64,000 nt of DNA from Camellia lanceoleosa (Eukaryota > Streptophyta > Magnoliopsida > Ericales > Theaceae), in NCBI GenBank assembly GCA_025200525.1, contig CM045762.1, forward strand, positions 82,241,893-82,305,892. Reading direction: 5' to 3'. Positions 56,111 to 64,000 of this stretch are shown here, one piece after another. The position numbers and the translations under genes are program-made. The notes under the pieces were generated by a model. It saw nothing but the letters and a program-made list of their open reading frames with translations, was not told where the DNA came from and ran no database searches. Position 1 is the stretch's first letter. Each line of letters starts with the position of its first letter.

Positions 56111-56983
56111 TTAAAAACACAATGACAAAAAATCATTTTCAAATTAATATGAATATAATGACAGTCAACATCCTAATGCATGGAAATTACTAAAACATAA
56201 TGAAAACCAACATTAAATATTAACATTAATGGGAGTAGGAGAGATTGAAGGAGTTTTGGTCTTCTTACCTCAAATAAGACCTAATGGAATAGTCAAAAAA
56301 AATATGAGTCGAATGGAATAAAACTCTTAAAAAAAAAAGGATTTATCAAAAAAACTCCCTATAAAAAATGATAAAAAATAGTTGTTACAGCTATTTTTAG
56401 TGTTAAAAAAATATGTAAAAAGTATATAAAAATAGAAAAAAGATTGGGAGTTCTAAATTAACAGCTCTAATAGCTCTAATTGGTGTGTGGGTCCCATGTG
56501 ATGTGATGTTTTAGCTTTGGTTTTTTTTTTTCTTTCTTTTTTTGTATTTTCCACATCATTAGTGCTCTTTTAGAGCTCCTAAATTAGAGGGATGTATCAT
56601 TTCTGATAAAAACATATTGAAATATGTTAAAATATTTTGAGATATGTGAAGAATATATTGAGATTGTAAATATTTTAACATGTAGTACTTCTCGTTGATA
56701 GCCCTTAATAAGACCTTTTATTTATTGGAGGAGTAGTTTATGATGATCTAAATAAGTATAACTTTTGAATTTTTACGAAAAAATGTTAAATATAGTAACT
56801 ATATATTTTGTTTATCATATATATCATATTATATTCATTACCATATTTAAAATTATCATACTTAGATTTCTCTCTTCTTATATAAATGAGTCTTGTATGT
56901 TTTGAAATTATTCAACACAATATTGAATATACACATCATACAATATTCTCTCTCTCTCTCTCTCTCTCTTAGATATTTTTACA
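56111..56983 (+). repeat. AT-rich DNA ending in a copia-type LTR end
   Basis: The right part reads TATAAATGAGTCTTGTATG, then CAACACAATATTGAATA, a (CT)n run near 56948-56969 and an ACA end at 56983, followed at once by a PBS-like site. This is the usual look of the R/U5 end of short plant copia LTRs. The LTR start was not located; 56111-56600 shows nothing recognisable. Confidence 0.5.
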
Positions 56984-57000
56984 TGGTATTAGAGTTATAG
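56984..57000 (+). other. PBS-like site of a copia remnant
   Basis: TGGTATTAGAGTTATAG is two changes from TGGTATCAGAGC in its first 12 bases. No gag follows; the next 100 bp (CCTTGGTGTTTTTTACC...) is non-coding, so the element is a remnant. Confidence 0.5.
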
Positions 57001-57897
57001 ATTAAGCCCTTGGTGTTTTTTACCTTATCGGTGGGTGGCAACATTGGCTTGGCCACCCGCCAGATCTCAACTTATTCCGCTGTTATATTTTCATGTCAGT
57101 ATCGCTTCGGGGTGATATCTTCCTTTGTCCGCTAGTTTATTCTTACCTCAAATATCTCTATTATATATATATATATATATTACTCGCAATCTTTTTTTTT
57201 TTTTTTTTTTTTTTTCTCTCCACTGTGTTTCCCTCTATTTCAATCTCTAATAAGTTTCTTTATTCAAATATATTTGAATTTGATAAGGGTATTATACGTA
57301 TATCATAGTGAGTATGGTGATATACTATGTGAACCACCTAAGCTGTTCCCTCTGGCACACAACCCAGCCGCTCCTCTAAGCACACCATCCAAGCCTCATT
57401 TGTGATAAAGATGTGATATGACTCAAGCAAGATAAAAAGATATGTTATTCTAACACATCTCAAACAAGGCCTAGGTTTTGTAGTTCATATAGCTTACTCA
57501 GCATTCTATTCTCGACGATTATTAGTAGAGTTATGTTAACATTAGGCTTTGTTTGGAGCCAATTTTTTTTTTTTTTTTTTAAATTTTAATGGAAATTTTT
57601 TATTTTATTTACTAGGATTAAATATTAGTTTTTGTTATAAAATTTTGTACACAAAACTCAACCTGATAAAAAAATTTAAAATAAAATGTCAATTAACAAA
57701 TAATAATAAGACAAAAGAACCATTAAAAGAGGGGATATTTACTAATAAATATCATCTCACAGACAAATACTTCAATTAGTCCCAAGTTTTTTTTATTGAT
57801 CTGTTAAGTTCTATTAGTGGAGAGTTTTTTTTTTCCATGTGGTCTTATTTTTTTATTTTATTTTGGTAGTGTTTTGGTGGATAACTATACATTTTAT
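57001..57897. other. AT-rich DNA, no gene seen
   Basis: Contains poly(T) runs near 57192-57215 and 57566-57580 and an (AT)n run near 57163-57180. Short frames are T-rich and without family features. Confidence 0.5.
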
Positions 57898-58620
57898 TAA
57901 TGTGACAGGTATGATGTAATATTCCAATGTGACAAATATTAATGTGACACTCCAAAAAAAATTAAAAATTCCTTAGTATACTTTTCCTGAATGTGACAAC
58001 GTGACTAGTATGATGTGACACTTCAAAAAAAAATTCTTAATGTATTTTTTTTAAACGTGACAACGTGACGGGTATGATGTGATATTCTAAAAATATATAC
58101 TTTAATGTGATAAATATTAATGTGACACTCCAAAAAAATTAAAAACTACTTAGTGTACTTTTTCTAATTGTGACAACGTGACAGGCATGATGTGACACTC
58201 CAAAAAAATAAAACTTTTTAGTGTATTTTTTCCTAATGTGACAACATAGCGGGTATGATGTAACATTTAAAAAAAAAAACTCTTTAGTATACTTTTTTCC
58301 TAATGTGATAACGTGACATGTATGATATGACACTTCAAACAAAATAAAAATTTCTTAGTATACTTTTCTCAAACGTGACAACGTGGCGGATATGATGTGA
58401 CATTTTAAAAAAATAAAAATAAAAACTCATTAGTGCACTTTTCTCAAACGTGAACGTAGTGGGTATAATATAACACTTCAAAAAAAATAAAATCTCCGCA
58501 GTGTACTTTTCTCAAACGTGACAACGTGACGAGTATGATGTGACATTTTAAAAAAATTAAAAACTCATTAGTATACTTTTTTCAAGCGTGATATATAACA
58601 TTCTAATGTGACGGGTCTGG
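57898..58620. repeat. Minisatellite, ~68-bp degenerate unit, about ten copies
   Basis: The consensus contains CAAACGTGACAACGTGACGG, GTATGATGTGACA, an A-run, AACTC and TTAGTGTACTTTT. The GTATGATGTGAC word recurs near 58012, 58073, 58188, 58255, 58322, 58391, 58462 and 58533 (mostly 61-71 bp apart, one 115). The minus frame 58139-58342 shows the same period as a repeated peptide and is not a gene. Confidence 0.8.
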
Positions 58621-58773
58621 TAATGAGTGGGGAGAGTGGTATGTGTGTCACGTGTAATGCATCAACCCACAAAGCAAAAAGTATAAAAAGACTTAGTGTA
58701 CTTTTGTGTTATGCGTTACACAACCATGTGCATAACATGGCAAGTTTTAAGCTTAAACCAAATAAAAATCTTA

Positions 58774-59669
58774 AGGCGTATTTGATTAGATAGACTGGAT
58801 AAGGGGGGATTAGAATCCATCGGACTTAAATCCTAGGACTATGAATCCCTCGGACTATTCGGTTGGATTAAATGTGTATCCCCTATTTGTTTTTGTCATA
58901 GGATTAGATGTCTAGAAATTATTACTTTTAGTTAATCCAATGTTTGGCTGGACGAACTACATAAGATAAATGAACAAAAAACTATTTTACCTTTTTTCAA
59001 TTGTTTACTAAATAATAGAAATATTAAACATATCTTTAATATTTTAATTATTTTTAGCTAGATTAAATAAAATTTTATCTTATTTTATTTTTTACACAAT
59101 TAAATAAATTTATTTTTTAAAAATTAAATAAATAAAATGCCAATAAAAATATATGTTATTTTTTAATTAAAATTTTAAATAAATTTATTTTTAAAAATAA
59201 CAATAATTAAACAATGAAATTAAATAAAACATCTATTAAAATTTAAACAATGAAATTAAATAAAATATAAACAAAATTTTAAAATAAAATATCAATAAAA
59301 TATCTATAAAAAATTATTTTAAAAAATTAAATAAATAAAACATCAATAAAAAATTAAACAAAATTATTTTATTTTTACATTGGGACATTTAAATTTTATT
59401 TTATTTTACTAAATATAATACATAATTAAATAGTAAAGGGTCAAAATGGTCATTTTACATACTAATCCTAGCAGTAAATAGTCCAATGAGAATTATCCCA
59501 TACCCCCCTAGGATAGTATAATCCCCTATATGGGGGATAAAGAGTTCAGTCGGACTCTATGTCCGGCGGATTAAAAAAAAAAAACAACCAAATGCCAAAT
59601 AAAAAGTTTCTTTAGATTACAATCTCAACAGTGGATAATTTCCTCTTTATCCCCTAATCAAACACACTC
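58774..59669. mobile_element. TIR element with TTA duplication (PIF/Harbinger-like)
   Basis: The left end AGGCGTATTTGATTAG and the right end, inverted, GAGTGTGTTTGATTAG, are flanked by TTA (58771-58773 and 59670-59672). Subterminal G/C-rich parts (CCTCGGACTATTCGG; GTCCGGCGGATT) surround a very AT-rich 500-bp centre. No transposase. A 3-bp TTA duplication and GTTTGATT-type ends suit a Tourist/PIF-Harbinger derivative. Confidence 0.65.
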
Positions 59670-59756
59670 TTACATAAAATAGTCCATAATTAATCCAATA
59701 CACTTATACCTTTTTCATAATAAAAAAGACAATCACAAGTAAAAAAATTAAAACTA

Positions 59757-59934
59757 AGGGTTGGTTTGGGATGTCTTAAAAAAGTGCACTTTTTGACTTA
59801 TTGGTAGGTTTGGGTTGGGTTTGATGTGATGTGTTAGAGAGGTAATGTGATTTAAATAAAATAATGTGACTTAAATAAGATAGTGACTTTTTGACTTTTT
59901 GACTTATTTAAGTTATACTAAACTAATCCTAAAT
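59757..59934. mobile_element. Small MITE-like element
   Basis: The left AGGGTTGGTTTGGGATGTCT and the inverted right end TAGGATTAGTTTAGTATAACT are similar and resemble the ends of the Tourist-like family nearby. AAAAAGTGCACTTTTTGACTT and AGTGACTTTTTGAC form subterminal repeats. Weakly delimited. Confidence 0.4.
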
Positions 59935-60146
59935 AAAACACAAGATCAAAATTTAAAATTTATGGGTAACTTTCCTAAAAAGAGATCGTTTTCAAACCAT
60001 GACGTCTCCATTATCAACTCCAAAAGGTGAATACGGAGAGCACAAAAGTCACCTACATAGGAATAACGATAGAGTGGCCATCTTTCCTTTTATGATTTTT
60101 TATTTTTTATTTTTATGATAGTACAAATAGCTATTAATTACATTTA

Positions 60147-60414
60147 GGCTAAGTTTGGAAAGATGAGAAAAAGTTAACAAGTTAAAAAGTTATTAAAAAA
60201 GTTAAAAAATTAATATTATTCACCAAAAGTTAACAATTACGGCTGCACAACTCTCAATTCTAATTTTTGTCTACAAATCAATTTTTACAATTTTTTAATA
60301 TATATTTTTTTTATAAAAAGTTAAAAAATTAATCCAAATATTCATATTTTTTTCTCAATTTTTTAGCCCAAAAAGATAAAAAAATATACTTATTTAGACA
60401 CCCCAAACAATCCC
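60147..60414 (+). mobile_element. Tourist-like MITE, copy 1 (268 bp)
   Basis: Starts GGCTAAGTTTGGAA and ends CCCCAAACAATCCC, with TTA on both sides (60144-60146, 60415-60417). It shares GGCTGCACAACTCTC and the AAAAGTTAAAAAGTTA-type blocks with copies at 60719 and 62851. Confidence 0.7.
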
Positions 60415-60718
60415 TTAAATTACATAGTTTCATTCTTTCTATATATTTATTTATTTTATTTTATTTACAAATTTTAAGGGGATATATTTTATAGATTGAA
60501 AAAAAAAAAAAAAAAAAAAAAACTAAACTATTTAGCTCCCTATATCTATAACATGGATCGAAGCATAAAATTTAAAAATTTCAACCAAGTATAACCAAAA
60601 AATAAAATAAAATAGTTTATCATAATTAATATTTGATTACAAACCGTAGTATTTAAGAATGAAGGAAGGAAGGAAGGAAAGCAGGAAGGTGGAGGCGGAA
60701 AAATGAGTTAGTTATTTA

Positions 60719-61001
60719 GGCCAAGTTTGGGAAGACTAAGTTTGGGATCTTGAAAAAAAGTTAAAAAGTTAAAAAGTTATTTAAAAAGTTAAAAAATTAA
60801 CACTATTCACCAAAAGTCAACAATTACGGCTGCACAACTCTCCATTCGAATTTTTCCTTACAAATCAATTTTTATAATTTTTTATTACACATTTTTTCAT
60901 AAAAAGTTAAAAAGTTAACCCAAACATTCATATTTTTAACCTCAATTTTTTAGTTCAAAAAGACAAAAAGTACACTTATTTAGGACACCCCAAACAATCC
61001 C
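60719..61001 (+). mobile_element. Tourist-like MITE, copy 2 (283 bp)
   Basis: Starts GGCCAAGTTTGGGAA and ends CCCCAAACAATCCC; flanked by TTA on the left and TAA on the right. A further inverted pair AAATAAGTGTACTTTTTG / AAATAAGTACACTTATTT follows to about 61140, perhaps another small element. Confidence 0.65.
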
Positions 61002-62429
61002 TAAATAAGTGTACTTTTTGATTTTTATTGTATTATGTGTAGAAAAAATAGAGATGAGATGTTGATTGATGTGACCAAAAAAAGATAAAAAAATGAAATA
61101 AGTACACTTATTTTGTTTAGCTAAACTTGACTTTAATCACATTTATTTATTTATTTATATTAATAAAAAAAGAGAAACTATATTGATGATACATCAATAA
61201 AGTAGAAAGAGTACATAAAAAAAAAAAAAAAAAATTCAAAATATGGTAGTACCATTTCAGTCCTAGTTTGATTATCATTTTGGACTAAAAAATGTATAAA
61301 ATGACAAAATAAGCTAAGTAAATTAATAAGACAAAATATTACATTTATAATAATTACATTTTTTTTTTATAAAAATTTAAAAAGTCAAAAAATAAAAATT
61401 GAACAAGATTAAAAAAAATCAAACTAAAAAAATCTCAACATAAAAAAATTAACTACTGTAACCCATGTCAAACCACATCAATTAAATTAGCACCGCGAAA
61501 CAAATATTGGGACAAGCCGGTTGGCGAGAAACGCTACAACAAAAACACATTTTAGTGACATTATACTAGTGACATGTTCTTAAAAAATGCCACAAAAATA
61601 ATATTTGGTGGCATTTTTTAGAAAAATGTCATAGAGCCACAAACATAGAAGGTTCTAGTGACATTTTAATTAAAAAAAGTGTCACTTCACTACAACAAAA
61701 ATGTCACTACAATAAATTTACACTTTAGTGACACTACACTAGTGACATGTTTTTAGAAAATGCCACAAAAATAAAAATAGGCACTAAATGTTTTAGAAAA
61801 ATATCACAGAATCACAAACATATAAGGCTCTAGTGGCATTTCAATAAAGAAATGTCACATCAATTTTATGACATTTTATAAAATAATGACACAAAAAATT
61901 ATGTTTGTGACATTTACCAACAGATGGCGACTAAAAATAAGTTTGGTTGCTGATTACATGGGTTTTATCAATTAAAAAAATTTTAGCAGCTAAAAGTAAA
62001 TTTTTTTTGTGACTAAAAAAATTTTAATAGCCAAAAGTCTACAATTGGCAACTAAAAAATAAGTTTAATCGCCAAAAGTGGTCATTTTTAGCGCGGGAGA
62101 ACTAAAATCTTAAGGCGGGAATTAAATTTTTTAGTGACAAAGTTTTGGTAGCTGAAAGTGTATCTTCGGCGACCAAATCCGATTTTGATCGACAAAAATT
62201 AAGTTTTTTAAAAACTAAAAAACAATTAATAGCTAAAAGTATAGAATTGACGACTAAAAAATATTTTTAATCACCAATAGTGGTCTTTTTTTATTTTGCT
62301 TGTAAATAATTTATTTTAAATAAATTATGTTCAATAAAATAATTATGTTTATACATATACATTTATATTAATATAGATGCATGTACTATATAAATAATAT
62401 ATGTTGTATATATAATCATGTGGTGCTAC

Positions 62430-62495
62430 AGAGGTGTAGTGGGAAGAGTGTAGTGTATAAGGTTTATGGTGCGGGAGGTTGGCAGTTCGAGTCTC
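62430..62495 (+). promoter_or_regulatory. tRNA-like pol III promoter (possible SINE head)
   Basis: GGTGTAGTGGGAAGAGTG resembles an A box (TRGYNNAGTGG), and GCAGTTCGAGTCTCC, 45-50 bp on, resembles a B box (GGTTCGANTCC). The sequence between does not fold as a normal tRNA and the T-stem does not pair, so it is not a functional tRNA gene. It could be the head of a tRNA-derived SINE or a decayed tRNA copy inside the CACTA-like element. Confidence 0.4.
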
Positions 62496-62850
62496 CGCAA
62501 GAGCGGATCAAATTGTTCTACAACGAATTATCGTCACGAATGGCACTTGATAGCGTCACGAATAGTGCCTACCATGACATTAAAGTGTCACTGAAAGGTT
62601 CTAGTCTTGATGGTGTAATGACACTTATAAGTATCACTAATTCTTTTTTTAATGGCGCTTGATAGTGCCACAAATAATATCTACCATGACATCAAAATGT
62701 CATTGAAAGTTTTTAACCATGATGGTGTAGTGGCACTTGCAAGTATCTATCGTGGCACGGATACAAATGACACTTGTTCAAAATGCTACAAGATTAAAAA
62801 ATGTCATTAAACTAATAATTTTATGACACTTTCAAATGTCACTAAACTAA

Positions 62851-63106
62851 GGGGTTGTTTGGGGTGTCCTAAATAAGTACACTTTTTGTCTTTTTGGACT
62901 AAAAAATTGAGGAAGAAAATATGGATGTATGAGTTAATTTTTTGACTTTTTATGAAAAAATGTGTAATAAAAAATTGTAAAAATTGATTTTTAAAAAAAA
63001 ATTAGAATTAAAAGTTGTACAGTCGTAATTGCTGACTTTCAATAAATAATGTTAATTTTTTAACTTTTTAACTTTTTAATTTTTTTATAACATGTTAAAC
63101 TTGACC
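62851..63106 (-). mobile_element. Tourist-like MITE, copy 3 (256 bp)
   Basis: Inverse orientation: plus strand starts GGGGTTGTTTGGGGTGTCC and ends TTAAACTTGACC, flanked by TAA on both sides (62848-62850, 63107-63109). It lies only 18 bp from the right tip of the CACTA-like element. Confidence 0.7.
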
Positions 63107-63124
63107 TAAGAAAATGTTGTAGCG

Positions 63125-64000
63125 AGACCAACCAGAAAGAACAAACAAAAAAAAAAGCAAAACACAACAGTTCAAAGACAACACAACAATCGATGCACAT
63201 CAAAGATAAGAACCAGCAGCAACTTGATTCAAATTTTAATATGTTTAATACTATATAAATAAAAAATAATTATTATATATAGTAATGTAATTTATTATAA
63301 TTTTTTTTATTTTAAAATAAAATATTATTAAATATAAATTTGTTTATAATAATATTACTATCATAATTCATATATTTCACTTTAATAGAAAGATTATCTT
63401 ATAGTTATTATTATTATTATTATTATTTATAACTCAACTCGAATACAAAATATATATCTACTTTTATATGTTTTTATCTTCTTTTTTTTTTTTTTTAAAT
63501 TTTTATTCTGATAAAATTAATATTATATTTGATACTCTTTTTTTTTTTTTGAAATATTTACTATATGTTTGAATTTTAATTGTTACACCTATGTTAAATT
63601 TTTATAGGTCCATTACATGAAAAGAAAAAAAGGGGGGGGACGTGATGGAGAAAACGTGTAAGAAATCAAATTTTGAATCCACACTTTGTCCCCACTCCCA
63701 TGTGCGAACTCTTTTATATTTATTTTATAAAGTTGGTCCCTGTTCACTTCAAAATGATCCATTTATTTGAATTTAAAAATATACTATTACTTTGTTTGGA
63801 AAAATAAAATAATAAAATAAAACTGGATAACACAACGTGACAAATTAAATTAATTTTATTCAAATAACATAAAATTAAAAAATTGAATAATCATAATAAG
63901 ATTGGTAGTTACTCAATCAAGTCTGATTCAATGGATCTAAACTCTTATCAACCATTATCCTCCTTATTTAGGAATTCATACGTTTTAATGTCTTAAATTA
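63125..64000. other. AT-rich DNA, no gene seen
   Basis: Contains (ATT)n near 63405-63428, poly(T) runs near 63482-63496 and 63538-63551, and a G8 run near 63632. No coding or element ends recognised. Confidence 0.5.

Larger units (their letters stand above)
61532..63124. mobile_element. CACTA-like non-autonomous element (1,593 bp)
   Basis: The left end CGCTACAACAAAAACA and the inverted right end CGCTACAACATTTTCT match over the first ten bases; CACTACAACAAAAATG appears at 61688. The interior is filled with GTGACA(T/C)TTT and CACTAAA words in both orientations, the subterminal repeats of En/Spm (CACTA) elements. Flanking trinucleotides AAA / AGA are a near match. No transposase. It contains a tRNA-like stretch (62430-62495), a ~115-bp direct duplication (62545-62765) and a Tourist-like MITE (62851-63106). 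Confidence 0.6.

Noticed and set aside
57093..57308. Hydrophobic 71-residue frame after the copia PBS remnant
   Set aside because: Built on (AT)n and poly(T) tracts; no gag motif or conserved context.
57898..58620. CRISPR-like array
   Set aside because: Units are degenerate throughout without constant repeat plus unique spacer structure, and the context is a plant genome. It is a minisatellite.
62420..62500. Functional tRNA gene
   Set aside because: A- and B-box-like words exist, but the T stem does not pair, no proper acceptor or anticodon stem forms, and spacing is odd.

Overview
This is nuclear DNA of a flowering plant. The DNA is AT-rich and full of microsatellites. It is built almost entirely from nested LTR retrotransposons of plant lineages (Ty3/gypsy Tat/Ogre-like and Tekay/Del-like; Ty1/copia), with a Helitron, Tourist-like and CACTA-like DNA elements and a LINE remnant. 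I cannot name the species. I found no host protein-coding gene and no intact tRNA or rRNA gene.

Layout, left to right. 1-3979: minus-strand Tat-type element, a gag remnant joined directly to a 3'-truncated LTR, sitting inside the gag of a minus-strand Tekay-type element whose 5' LTR is 5293-7612. 7640-8175: minus-strand LINE 3' end. 8349-14223: plus-strand copia element with both LTRs and only gag-like coding. 15229-37490: decayed plus-strand Tat-type element (LTR, tRNA-Arg-type PBS, gag, protease, RT, RNase H, integrase), split by a two-LTR, gag-only, Tekay-like element (18308-27007, minus) and by a minus-strand Tat solo LTR (27777-31166, 5-bp duplication CACCT). 37491-38160: LTR/PBS-like fragment. 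39686-40519: three tandem copies of a 278-bp unit. 40821-41175: small TIR element.

42326-52312: a fairly young minus-strand copia element with 308/307-bp LTRs and an almost intact polyprotein, interrupted by a 4,990-bp plus-strand Tat solo LTR (43359-48348) flanked by a perfect 5-bp duplication CTAGG. From 52313 to the right edge the DNA is gene-free and AT-rich. It holds a foldback element, two head-to-tail Helitron copies (54101-54530 complete), a field of GTGAAC..GTTCAC-type palindromes in duplicated units, a copia LTR/PBS remnant, a ~68-bp minisatellite, Tourist-like MITEs, and a CACTA-like element (61532-63124) that contains a tRNA-like pol III promoter and, at its right tip, a Tourist-like MITE.

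The sequences do not form a pathway; they form a stratigraphy. Target duplications and interrupted reading frames order the events: Tat into Tekay (left), gag-only Tekay-like and Tat solo LTR into Tat (centre), Tat solo LTR into copia (right). Old copies show TGG-to-TGA/TAG stops and CpG/CpNpG decay, as expected for methylated plant repeats; the copia and its solo LTR look much younger. The most unusual items are the large solo LTR, with hairpin-bearing repeats that show a compensatory change and a PBS-like box inside the LTR, and the two gag-only elements.
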